Origin: Clavelina lepadiformis
Lineage: Eukaryota; Chordata; Ascidiacea; Aplousobranchia; Clavelinidae
Direction of reading: 5' to 3'
Assembly (NCBI RefSeq): GCF_947623445.1
Contig: NC_135242.1
Span: 6,324,001 to 6,388,000, forward strand
Length of the DNA stretch: 64,000 nucleotides
Every line of letters begins with the position of its first letter. Within the stretch, counting starts at the first letter, position 1. The position numbers and the translations under genes were made by a program. Below the pieces are notes generated by a model. It was not told where the DNA came from. It was given only the letters and a program-made list of their open reading frames with translations, and made no database searches. Shown here piece by piece: positions 37,346 to 49,300 of this stretch.

Positions 37346-38224
37346 GTGAGCCATGGAATATTGTCAGAACAAAAGTGGGCCACGATTATAAAAAGGTTGA
37401 AAATCACTGAGATACGAATATATTAGTACGTTTAGGTAAACTCGTTAATCATTAAATAAATATTTTATCTTTAATATGCACTGAAATAACAACTATAGAA
37501 AACACGTCAATCAACTGCTAGCGAGTTTGAAAGCCTGATCATGTCATATTCATTTGTTTATTTTCTGTTAGATTTGATGCACAGTGATGATGGTGAAGCA
37601 TGAACCTTCAATCACAAAAATATAAGTTAAAGATACCACAAAAATGCGTGCTTTGCTTGATATTTGAAAGTGCCATTTGAGCTTAGAATGAGCAAACTCG
37701 AGTCGGCATAAACATACAATCACATAAGATAGTTCTTATCACACTTAGAGTAACAAACTAGAGTAGCACAAACATCTATTTTCTGATATTGATCGTTAGT
37801 GTTGTGTCTATAGAAAGTTTCTATGTGATTTTGATGTCACTCGTGAGCGTAAATATCTTTTGGTTGATCAAAAACGCACGATCTGTCACAAGAACACAAG
37901 ATGATGTGAGATTTTGGTATGGAGTGTCTTCAATGGTTTTTACAACCGTCGTAAATTGTGTCCGGCAAGATCTTGGCCTCATCTTCCTAAGGTGAGGTTT
38001 CCTAAGAGTAATTTCCGGAATGGAGGTCTACACAATCTGTTAAAATTGTTAAAATAGCAGGTCATGCGGTATCTAATCTTGAAAATATAACACCTGTTTC
38101 AATATTCAGACATGCACTTAATCAGCAAGCCAAAAGTCACGCAGCAGCAAACGAATTCATGTGATGACAACAGTGTACATAGGAAACGCGTCATAGATTT
38201 AAGCGTGAAAACTGATAGTGAGTG

Positions 38225-40392
38225 CTAATGGCTGGCCTTACTGATAAATTCACTTTCTTCTTCTGCATCATCTTCTTCAAATGAGTCGAAATCTTTATCT
38301 GAGTAGGAAACATCTGACGCCAGAGCGTACATCGAGCCTGTAGTATTCACTAAAATTTATGTGTCAAAGTGTTATACGTGTGGTCAAGAAAACGTTCAGA
38401 AAAATATAAAATCCATTTAAACTATTAGTGCAGACTTTCTTTCCACATTTGGTCAATCACAGACGTATAAAGTAGTTTGTGTTGTCTAATCAACGTAGCA
38501 TCACAAACACAATGACTACCGTTATATTGGAATTAATGTGGTTTATATAATTTTCTGGCATCGATTTGTCGTCCCCAACGTGTTAATGACGAAAATTAAA
38601 ATGACTGATTGGTTGGTGTCAGCTTTAAAATAATTTGTTTACGACAACCTTTTGCTGGTTGATAAAGTTGGTTTGAAACAACTTCGTAATTGCGTCCAGG
38701 ACTTCTTTGTTGTGTGCTGCCACCTGATGATAACGGGCGAACGGTCTCATAATGATGTTCTGGCTGTAAATTTGTGATTCCAGATATAACGTCTGACTGC
38801 ACTGATGCATTCTGCGGTCTGCAAAAATTTCAAGAGCATGTCAATGCATAAAAAGCCACTAAACGTACTTACTGTGGTGTAAAGTAACAAACGTTTGCTT
38901 TAACATGGACTTATGGCCTACTAACTGTCGTTGTCTTCTGCGAACCATTGCCACAAGGGCGATGCTGAACATAACAACAGCTATGATGGCAACCGAGCCC
39001 AAAACAGCAGCGATTATGACCGCACTTGATTGAGAAGGATTTTGGTTTTCCTTTGCTTCGGGTGCTGAGTTACGAGGTTTAACTTCCATTGAACGCGTTT
39101 TATCTGCGTTTGAGGAATCTTTTAGAAAAGAAGTCGGTTTTCAAGGTTTGTTGTCGAAAGAATTATAGTTAAGTTAAATTAAAGTATTACGTTCACGATA
39201 TGTATGTACACGTCTCCAGTAAAAACTACTTCGGCTTGGACAAGCGAAAAATAATTGATATTTTAATTTTCGCACCATTTTCTGTACGTTCTCCTTTTGT
39301 CAACACAGTAGTTGATGTCTCAGCAAACGTGGTTATGTCTACAGAATCTTGAGTAACTGTTTTGTTATCAGCGGAAGGTCTAAGTAAACAGACTGTTCTA
39401 ATTATAAAAGTTATAAGCAAAACATTTTTCTATAGATTTTTATCCGGCAAACATCAGTGACACTGTCATAAGTTAAAGCATAAACAAGTCAGTGAAATCT
39501 CTGAGTTGACAGCAAAAGTGTTTATTATTTACTAACAAGAATAACCAGCCAAAGTTTAAAATTTAGAAGGTTGATGTTATCTGCTCACGATTAATTTAAT
39601 CTCCAAGTCAAATTGAACACTGCAAGATTTTAAAGCAATCAACACATTAATCTTGTCTACTTATACAACAACAAAACGACCTAGACTGTCTCCTAACAAG
39701 TAAACTTACATTTGATTGGCCTGACATCTGAACTTTTTGCACGGCACGCTGCGAGTTTCCTCTTCAGCCTTGCTGACAGGATTGCACAACGAGCTCCTTT
39801 GCTTGTTTGACTGTTAATAATATTATTGAGTGATTAGTACGTCATCACATATTATGGGCCGCTTTTGCATGACGTCAGTTGACAATGCCGCGCAACAGGT
39901 TGTATACCAAATAATATTGATATAGATCAGTAAAGCTTGTTAGTGGGAAAAGATTATAGGATCTGTGTTGATATATGATTGATGTAATTTGATTTTTTAT
40001 TGACGTAAACTCACTGAATAACATGTCCTCCTCTGCTCTTGCATTCCCGAGCCGCAGGGCACGTTGCAATCGCCATAATTATTCCAGGACGTCCAGGAGT
40101 CGGTACAAGTGATAAAATTGACACACTCCACCTCTATCTCACACAGAACTGATTCTGGACTCTGGGCGTCTTTTAGGTTGGGACCGGTTCCCTCTAAATC
40201 CGGATGTTTCGGATGGCAGAAAATCTTTTTCATTTTCCTCCCAGTGCTGCAATCGCACTCCGTAAATACAGCGGTCCTCCACGACGCCCATTCCCAATCT
40301 TTAGAAATAGGACAAGGGCAAGAGAGAGAAAGATGGACTTTGAGCAAGAAGAGAGAAGTCAAAATAAATGCTTGGAAAAACAAACTCTCCAT
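38225..40392 (-). CDS. TMR-D: TSP1-repeat type I membrane receptor with acidic C-terminus, 6 exons, 356 aa
   Basis: Exons, minus strand: 40392-40015, 39810-39710, 39379-39276, 39118-38926, 38818-38649, 38349-38225; phases 0,2,1,2,1, frame closed (1071 nt). The ATG at 40392 starts a hydrophobic signal peptide; an upstream in-frame extension begins only with TTG. The first TSP1-like repeat has CPC, then W-x-W-x-x-W and CDC; the second has DSWTSW, then CNVPCGSG, then RRTC, completed in exon 2. The transmembrane helix at about 228-253 contains LGSV and is followed by RRRQRQ. Tail motifs: HHYETVRPL, RNYEVVSNQLYQPA, SMYALAS and VSYSDKDF, then an acidic stretch (EEDDAEEESEF). The IYFT ending of A and B is absent. 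The last exon junction uses the weaker donor gttgtc but fits in phase. Confidence 0.88.
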
Positions 40393-42017
40393 GATTCTGT
40401 TAACAAAATGTCCGTACAAAGATGGGATGGAAGACTCGTAAGTTCGGGATACTGCTTGTAATAGCTTGTATTTGAGCTATGGATGCTGAAAGGCAAATAT
40501 ATTAAACTTTATTTTACTACATACAAACCGCTGCATCCGTACCTTGCTCGCCACTTAAAAATGGTCAAAGTCATTCAACTTAGATACAGACGAAATACGT
40601 TTCTAAGTTCAACCAAATGAAAATACCGGTTTAACAAATGCTGCTCACGAAATAAAAACAATAACCTTCATCGCCTTTACATTTTTCCAACAAAATAACT
40701 ACATCTAGTTCAATGAAAACTGCTATTGACATTTATACCATCAAGTAGTTTGTAATCAGAAAATCTATGCAGAAGTTGTATAGTATGCATGCATTGCTAT
40801 ATGCACGCTGTAGCCTATCAAAGGTCGCAACAGGTATAACAACAGTGTGGTGAAATGAAGGGGTTATGACGCAATTTCAAAACAATCATCGGAGCGCTTA
40901 GTCGTGTTTTCACCTCTTCTTCCGGCTTCCGGTGTTCATATTACGTGCATTACATGCGCCGTTATGCAGCGTTGCCATTCTTTGATTGATCAGTCTGTTC
41001 GAGCGAAAATGATTTTGTCACGCTCAAACCGTTCTGGTGACGCTTGAGTATTTATTCATATTCTCAAAACATTAGATTGAAAACAGCTACAGCGGGTGCA
41101 CTCCGTGTATTTCTCGGAAAATTTTGCAGAATTTTTCTTTGCTTCACTGACACGCTTTCAACAGTAGATCGTTATCGCGATCTTCATGCACAGCTTTTCA
41201 AAGTTTATGATTAATCACGTAAGCATGAAACAACAGCTTGAAAACTCGAAAATTCTAATAAAAATTTTAACCTTTTATAGACATGGCGTTATTAAAGTTT
41301 TAGCTAAGCATTAATCATCGACTTTCGGAAAATGGAAATTTTTTCCCAAAATTAGAGTTAACATTTGCGGAGTTGTTAACAGGGGACATTGCTGTATCCA
41401 CCACAAGAAATATGTGAAATCATCTACTTAAAAACTGTACTGAGAACTGTGCTTGTAGATCCTATTAGTTATCTCAAGGTGTTTGCAACATATTTCGACC
41501 AAGTCTTAGTTTAAAATTGATAATCCCAGTAAACTAAAGTAAAGAGAATTACGTGAAACGGTATTCAGGTTAATACATTAAGGTCGAAATCAAAAATTTG
41601 CCGCTGGGAAAAATGTTGTATACTATACATAGACAGGTAAATTTTTTGCGGTTTATCGGCTTTATAAGCAGCACACGAGCATAAAAGTTTGAAAACAGAT
41701 TGTTCTGAATTTAGTTAATTCGCGTCGTCGAATTTACAATGACAAAAATCCAATAATCCAATCCGATCCAATTTTTTACAAGTGAAGAAGTTTTTCAACG
41801 ATAAATCACCATTCCGAAAATGGTGACATTAGCGGTAGCAAATTATCATCATATAGTTATCACGCGCTATGAGTAATGCGTAATTTTTACAAATGAAATT
41901 TCTTCGCAAACCGCCGATTATAAATACGTGAACGAGCTAACGTTTGCCTCGCATTCTGAACGCAGCTTCAATAGTCACTTCGAGTTTCACATAAATAGTT
42001 TAAGCAACAAAATTGAA
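40393..42017. other. Head-to-head promoter interval between TMR-D and the lectin gene
   Basis: 1.6 kb shared upstream region of two divergent genes for a surface receptor and a secreted lectin-like protein. Apart from the TATA box at 41919-41926 I see no defined element and no open frame. Confidence 0.5.
41919..41926 (+). promoter_or_regulatory. TATA box for the C-type-lectin-like gene
   Basis: TATAAATA is placed 92 bp before the chosen ATG (42018). With a start site about 30 bp downstream of the box, the in-frame ATG at 41928 would fall upstream of the transcript, which supports the ATG at 42018 that begins a signal peptide. Confidence 0.6.
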
Positions 42018-44348
42018 ATGAAGCTACTGACGGTACTGATTGTGCTATGCTGCTCCTTGAATCGCGTCTTTTCGATGACCGTGAACCCGTGTGAGAATGT
42101 CTACAGCAGCAAGAGGATCTGTAAAGCGGTCAGGAGCATTTTGAGCATGAGGAGGATGGCTTGCGATCCGAACGAGCTTCACGAGCTCCGGCAAAGAGTG
42201 CGGGATCTGGAAGGTAAGAGACGGCGACTTCTTTCTTTTTCTACATCGTTTTTTTATTACATTTACAATTATCACATGTTTTGTTGATGTTTTTACAGAA
42301 ACTATTGAACGAATGCATATGACTCCGCGACAACGTAACAGCGTAGATAGTGGTAAGACATCTCTTAATACGGAATAAATAAACTTAATACTTTAGAAAA
42401 AAAACTTGCTTTTGAATGTAGATTTTGCTTCGAATGATTAAATATTTGTTGTTTAAAGTATAAACAAAAACATTTATAGTGTGTAACAGCGCATAAGAAG
42501 GTCTTTCGTGGTTAAAAGAAGTTATAGCGACCTTGAAGTGTTAATTTTGAAAAATGTTTTTATATAAAATGAAGTCAAAAATAATCTGCATCAAAAATGC
42601 GTTTAAGTTTCGTTTTAGGCCTACACATTATTTCAAGTTATCACATAGGGGCTAGTGAAATCAGCAAAAACAATACGTGTTTTTAAATCAAAACGTAACA
42701 AACAAGTACCTTTGGACTGACAAATGATGATCTGTATAGTTAATTCAATATTACTAACTTTAGTTACTTGCAAGCTAAATGGGTGGTTTTATGCGAATTA
42801 CACACACAGTAACCAAAAAAACTTGCTGAAACGTTCCACGAATTACGCAATGTACTGTAAATCTCTGAAATGTTTTAGTCACTTGAGTACCATTTTGCGA
42901 TGACTGTTTTAAAATACTTTTAGATAAGTTATATTTGGACATATTATTCTGACGATGTGGTAAACGATAAAGGCGTGTTTTGCGTACAGTGAAAAAGTCA
43001 ACCGATGTCTAATATAATCCAGACACGTATATTATGGGAATCACCTTAAAATTTATCTCGTAGGCCATAAAGCCACTTCAAAATTTCTACAGCCTTAAAT
43101 TTCTGTAATTATCTGATCCAGCAAGTTATCGGAGATTTTTTAAAATTGCAAATACACAGCATACCTAGCTTACGAACAGTAAGCCGGTGATGTCAATCTG
43201 ATAATCTCATCGACGTTCGGGATTATCCCAACCAACCTGTTAACAATGAGGTTGTTGTAGTCACCATCAAATTCTTGTTTTGGAGATAACAATGAAATAA
43301 CTTTCAAAAATTTCTCCCATTGAACCACTTGTCGGTTAAGGGATAGTTATAATGAATATTTCGGCTTCAGGCTAAAATGATGAAGGTTACTATGATATGT
43401 AAAATTTAATAAGCTGATAATCTGGCGTAAACCAGATCAAAATATCGAGCGTGAGGCGACTGAATCCGCTTTTCGTAAAAACTATTCCAGTTCTTGTCAT
43501 TCTATTGTATTCTGCATGCATAGGTTGGCAGTACCGCGGTAGTATAGTACCGAATTACCGTACCGCGGTACTTTTTCGGTACCGATACCGGTACCGTCGG
43601 TACATTTGAAAAAAAGTATCGAATCTCTTTTCTCTTTGACTTGATTTAAATACGGTGTAATCGTTTCGTGTTGATATAAAATAATGTTCTCTTTTCAGAA
43701 TGTCCTGGCGGTGTTTTCAAAGGGAGGTGCTACTTTCTCATGGACAACGGAGGCGCCCCTAGCATGCTGCCCCACGATGATGCAGAAAGTGCTTGCCAGA
43801 GTCAGGGCGGTACCCTCGTACCCATTGACAACGAAGACTTGTACAATTTTCTGTTTAGCTACGTCCAGTCAAATGCAAGCGACATCGTGAACTCACACCA
43901 GGACCTTGTGTTGGTTTGGACTGGTGCATTTTACAGGGTAATTGTATACCTTTAGTGTAGAGTTTCGGTCCATCAAAATTGGTAAAAATTAAATTAAACG
44001 GAAACACGAACCGCATCCTGTTGTGTGGTATGTTTTCACGGCAATCATGGTCTGTGATCTCGCTCTTTTGACTCAAATTAGATTGCAAATTATGCCATTT
44101 CCGCAACACAATTGCACGGTAGGACACGTGTTTAGCCCAGCAATTTTCACTTGAGTTGTTTTTAGAATGGACAAGTAGTAAGACGGGACAATAAGCCGAC
44201 AAATTTTGTTCGATGGAACGCTCGTCATCCACTCAACGTTGAAAGAAGAAACCGAGTGGCATTCGCTGTAGCGGAGAGTCCAGAATTAAGGGGGATGTTC
44301 GATGCAAGCTCTTCTTCTCTTTTCTATCCTCTGTGTCAGATGAACTAG
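42018..44348 (+). CDS. Secreted C-type-lectin-like protein, 4 exons, 223 aa
   Basis: Exons: 42018-42213, 42299-42352, 43699-43937, 44166-44348; phases 1,1,0, frame closed (672 nt). The signal peptide covers about residues 1-19 (MKLLTVLIVLCCSLNRVFS). A basic and acidic helical stretch around ELHELRQRVRDLE suggests a short coiled-coil neck for oligomerisation. The C-type lectin-like domain runs from about residue 84 to the C-terminus: C85 and C94 (GRCYFL) form the usual long-form N-terminal pair, C116 in ESACQSQGGTLVPI and C220 near the end form the main disulfide, and VWTGAF stands at the core tryptophan-glycine position. The inner loop cysteine pair is missing. The EPN/QPD sugar-binding position reads NKPTNF and no WND is present, so Ca2+-dependent sugar binding may be lost. 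It is divergent from TMR-D (head-to-head) and convergent with SHIP2. Confidence 0.9.
43524..43602. repeat. Palindromic GGTACC/TACCGCGGTA cluster in lectin intron 2
   Basis: Within about 80 bp the motifs GTACCGCGGTA, TACCG and CGGTAC occur repeatedly in both orientations (agtaccgcggtagtatagta, taccgcggtac, ggtaccgataccggtaccg). It looks like part of a MITE or a cruciform-forming repeat. I could not fix its boundaries. Confidence 0.6.
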
Positions 44349-46387
44349 CAAGTGCAAACAGTGCTTACTCTGTTCTTTGCATTGTTGTAACTCTCTACTG
44401 AAGCCTTGGGTTGTTTATTTGTAGCGTTGTGTCATGTTCTTGCATATATTTATTGACCTTTTATCGGGGATTTAATCCCGAAGTCGAAAGCTATGTTTTT
44501 TTTGTTTATAATAGAGTAAAATGATTAATACATATCCGCCCCAAAGTGATTTTGGAGACTCATTTGCCCCAGCACCAGTTCTCAACGCTAAGTGGTAAAT
44601 CGGATACTTACGGTACATTAAAATTGAACCGAAACATATGGTGAAGTTTTTTAGAGAAGACAAATATAAAACGCGCAGTATTGGTTAAGATCATATGTAG
44701 TGATGTCTGGTTTTACATTAACCGCATTTTCACTGAAAGTCAGCTGTTCGTTAATGGCACAATCGTCATGATCTTAAACATGGTGGCGATGCAAAAAGTT
44801 TTAAGAATGTTGAAGTTCGGCTGTATACGCTCTGTTCGTTATGTTAATCAACTTTAACTTGGATAAGAAGAGCAAAATTGTTTCAGAATTACATCGGTAA
44901 ACATCAACGGCAATCTTGGCTTGTCTGGAAATGTGCTTTAATCCTTTGTTTATCTTCAGAACATGGTAATGCTACCTCAAGTACGCCGTCGTTTCCTTTT
45001 TGAACTTTTCCAACCGCACCTCGCCCGTGATGCAAGCATGGAATGACACGTCATACTGTCCACAAGATTACAGGCCAAATTAATTTGTTATAATAAAACA
45101 ATCTGCATAATAGTATAGCAAATAACTCGATTGGATAACAACATAAAACGCCAATACACCACCATACTGAAAAGATTTTAAAACTATGTCAACAGAAAAC
45201 AAATTCATTGCATTGTAAAAATTAAAACAGCAGTGCTTCGTCCAGGTATTGCATCAGGCCAGGTTACTTGAATGGTATCGTATTAGGACATGTACATAGC
45301 TATAGGCTTTAACCAAGCAGCAGTTCGACAAAACAAAATTAGTCGTATCGGGCATGCCCACCCGCAAATCTTTGGCGTGTTTGACAATGAATAAGTGCAG
45401 TCCATTTTAAATCGTGAACATTCGGCTGCTTAGGTATCATGCAAGAGGAATCGTACGCGAAAGACGATTATACATGAACACTTGAAACTTGATCTAATGC
45501 GGCTTGAAGAAGAAAAAAGGAACGGTGAACACGATGAGAAAGTTACAACACGATGGAAATAATCACCATATATATGCCATTAACTGACATACAAAAGTCA
45601 AAAACACAATGTCACAAAAAGGCGATGGTAAATGCATTAAGAATCCGATGGCTGCCGCATGTCACAGAACTTTTACAGTGAAACAAAGAAAAATGTTCAA
45701 GTACCCGACATATGCGCAGCGTTTTGAAGATGAGCCTTAGTATGCTCGCAGTCTTAAAAAAATCATCAAGTCAACGCACAGTAAATATAAAGATATAGTA
45801 CGATGAAAGTATTCGGAAGGAATTCCAAGAAAGATTCTAAAATTAATTCCAAGCAAATATGAGCAACACCTTCAAAGCTTTGACGAACGTAAGCCACAGA
45901 CAAGATTGAAAATTTGACAGCATAATAGAAGCGCATTGTTTTGTGGCAATTTCATCTCAACAAACAAAGACACGGTATTAATGCAATTACATCATTCTAT
46001 ATCGGGATTGTGACGTCGTGGAGCAATTCAAAATCAGAAACCACGGACTCTGCAGCTGGAAGTCATTTTGTGGCTGTGCAGTCTTATTTTGGAAAGAAAC
46101 TCGTCAAAAATTAACGACTCCAAGTCACGGACAGTGAGCAAATAAATTCGCGGGTAAGGTTAGAGCACTCAAGCTTGACAAATCGACAACACATAAGCGG
46201 TTTTAGGTTTGTGATGTGACAACCTGATGTTGCCAATGTTGACTACCACGTGTCTGAGACGATCAAAGCTAAAAAACTCAAAAATTGACGAGCTTAATGT
46301 TGTAAAGGTGGACACTTTTCGCTTTGAAGTTGAACTGTTGAAGTCGTTTTAAGGGTCTGGACAACTGAATCCGACCAAAAGCAACGA
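44349..46387. other. Gap between convergent lectin and SHIP2 genes
   Basis: 2 kb holding the 3' untranslated regions of both genes; no coding exon, repeat or transposon end recognised. An AATAAA near 45091 on the plus strand is too far from the lectin stop to assign safely. Confidence 0.5.
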
Positions 46388-49300
46388 TCACAACGCCAGT
46401 GATTGAATTCTCTCCAAGATCAAGCTGCAATGCCGAGGGTCGGTGATTCCAGATTCCATCAAGTCATCCTCCGTGATATCACTACGCAAAGTAAGATTCA
46501 TAAGGCAAGCTAATAGAAGACTGTAAACACTTAAGATTATTGAGAGGGAAAAGACCGCGCGAGGAAAGTCCTGTTGTGGGTTTATTTTAAGCTTAAATGA
46601 CCGCTTTTAACCAGACATTTTAAATATCGAACTGTCAGATTGCTCGAAAACGCCGTGATGTGTCAAGTACTTCGGGTAGAGCTAACATGTAATCGTAGCT
46701 GACACTATTGATTTAACCCCAGCAGTGACAACAAAAATCCTTGTGGTTTTCCTCAAGGCCGCTGTGGCGAACGATGCGACGTCAACAGCAATTAATTACC
46801 GGGATGAAAGAATGAGCAACTTGTTATTTTACAGAGTCGCTGACACGCATCACGATGATTATAACAAACAGATGTTATCAGTAAAGTTCACCGCCATAAC
46901 ATAACATGCCGATGGGCATTTGTGGTACTGTACGATGATCTGACTATTCATGATTCAGACTTTGGGGTTATGATCATGATCATTTCGAAATTGTGTGTGA
47001 TTACAACTTGAAATGCGGAATCTTCTTTCATTCGAATACAATGCATTCTAAATTTCAAACATGAATAACGTGTTAAGCGTGGAATTCACCTTAGAAATTC
47101 TATGCTGTCCCATCCATTTTCTTGTAAGCCCTCAGTGTACTGCTCCAGATTACAAGAACTAAGAAACTCGTAGACAGATCCAGGAACTATAATTGCACAA
47201 TTATAAAGGAATTGTTTATTGTTAAATGATGTTTAAAGACAAAGATTTAAGATTTGAATGTAGCTCCAGATGATTTCAAAGAACCTTCCCGCACCGAACT
47301 ATTGTGATTTACCCGGTGAAAATTTCACACATTTCAGTTTTATAACAGAATATATACCAGAACATTTTTAGTTTAATTGCAACATTTTGGTGTAGGTTTA
47401 ATACTGCTATGGAATAACTTCTACCGTTACCTGCACGAGACATGGCAGCGCTTGCAGCAGGTGGAGTGCGCAAAGCCGAAGCTTGATCGTAACCTTGGCT
47501 GTGTGGGCGACTACTGGGCCGGGACGTACCCGGCGAATTGTTAACCTGATACCAAGAGACCATTTTGATTAATTTGTTCAAATAATGTGCACGTGTATAC
47601 TTTAAGAACTTTGATTAAAATCTTTGAAAGTTATTTTTATTGTAAAATAAAAACTTTTGAAATTTAATACTAAGTGCCTACCCTTTTCATAAACCCCAAA
47701 GGTACATCGTATGTGTTTGACTGGGAAAGGTCATTGCCTGGTGGAAATAGAGCGGAAGATGATGGACTTGCGCTGGCAGTCTGTGGCGGAAAGGCAGCAA
47801 TCGGGAAAGTAGGCTAAAAGCAAAACAGTCGTGAGGCGAAAGAAAATCGTTTAAAGAAATGTTCATGATGTATGTTCTTTATTTAAACTGGAACTGTTTA
47901 TGAACTGAACATTGTGCAAGTTCTCGCTGTCAAATTTTAGCACATGTTTTGGTTTGTTTATCTAGAGGTGGTTACATGAGTGAATGACTTGGAGTCTGTA
48001 GCTATGCGTTTGTCTGTTCGATAAATGTTTACATTTATTATTTTACTGGTCCTGAGCGAAGGCTTGGGGGTTCATAGTAGCTCAATATACCGTTCATTTC
48101 TTTCGACTTTAAGTTTAAGCGTGTTGTAAGTCTGTTACTCTTACAATGTACGTCGACTAAGGTTATCTCAGGTCATGCCAACATGTGACGTAAATGTACA
48201 AGCTTACCCACATGTACAAGTTTAATACTCATACGCAGCGTAGTTTTGATAGACATTTAAAGTTATTGGAATCAGTGTTTATTGAAACCAATTAAATGAA
48301 GCATGTTGCCATTGTTGCTCAATTAAATGGGTCTCAATTAAATGGGTCTCAATGAAACTTAATTAATTTTCAATCTTAATGAACCTCCAATGCAAAACAA
48401 TACGCATAAAAACATTTTGGCCGCATGTGCAAACCAAGCAAGATCTACAATTAAATATTTTCACTCTCAAATTTGCACTTGGAGTTTAAAAATATTTTTT
48501 CTAGTCCCATTTTTCTACGATTAATTCTTATGAGTAGGGCTGCAATATTTCCATCACTTAAATTTTAAAAGAACACGTCCCAAAGTTAAACAATCGCTGC
48601 ATTAAGCGGTGATTTACATCCAAGTGAAATATCACAGTAGCCATATTTAGTGGACAACCAACGCTGATCGATGTTGGCCTTTCCCGTTAAAGGTAACACA
48701 ATAGTCATGTAGTATACGGTATGCTGTATACCAGTTAAAGTGACCAATGGTCAAACAGCAATCGAGCCTAACATAAACGGATTGAAAAAATCTCGTTACG
48801 CTAACATTTGAAAATACCGCACGAGGCGAGCCACATCAAAATTAGAGATAAAAATTTAGCAAGCTTGAGCTGCAGAACGTCAGGGGCACAAAAAGTACTT
48901 TCGGTTACCATAAACACGGACATTGAAAGCACGAAGTTACTTTCCCCAGCGCCACACATGCGCCTTGTAATTATATCAAAGATAGAATCATAAAACGACT
49001 TAATGCCATAACTGATTATAATGAGAATGACAATAAATTTCTAAGGGAAATTATAAAGCTTATATGACTTAAATGTGTAAGACCGCTATATGGACTGATA
49101 AACTACAGCACTTTCGTAGCTACTTTGTAATTTGTAAGTAAAATTTTTATATTTAAAACACACGTTCGCATCGAAATACAGTATATGGCATGCTGTGGAA
49201 GTAATTTTGCCTTGACCCCGATTTCTTGACTAATTAAATTGCAAATTAAGCGAGTTCTGCAGCATAATTACTGAATTACAGATGAAAGCATTGACATAAC

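Larger units (their letters stand above)
33223..38224. other. Transposon-rich gap between tail-to-tail TMR-B and TMR-D
   Basis: About 5 kb without a recognisable gene. It holds an 823-bp inverted-repeat element (35245-36067), a small hAT-like MITE (36588-36786), an AAGAATC tandem run (36339-36392) and one end of a pogo-like element (near 37281). Palindromic TAGGCCTAC motifs recur at about 34241, 34789 and 35070. Confidence 0.6.

Noticed and set aside
41928..42017. Upstream in-frame ATG for the lectin gene
   Set aside because: It lies 2 bp after the TATA box, so it is unlikely to be transcribed, and the signal peptide begins at 42018.
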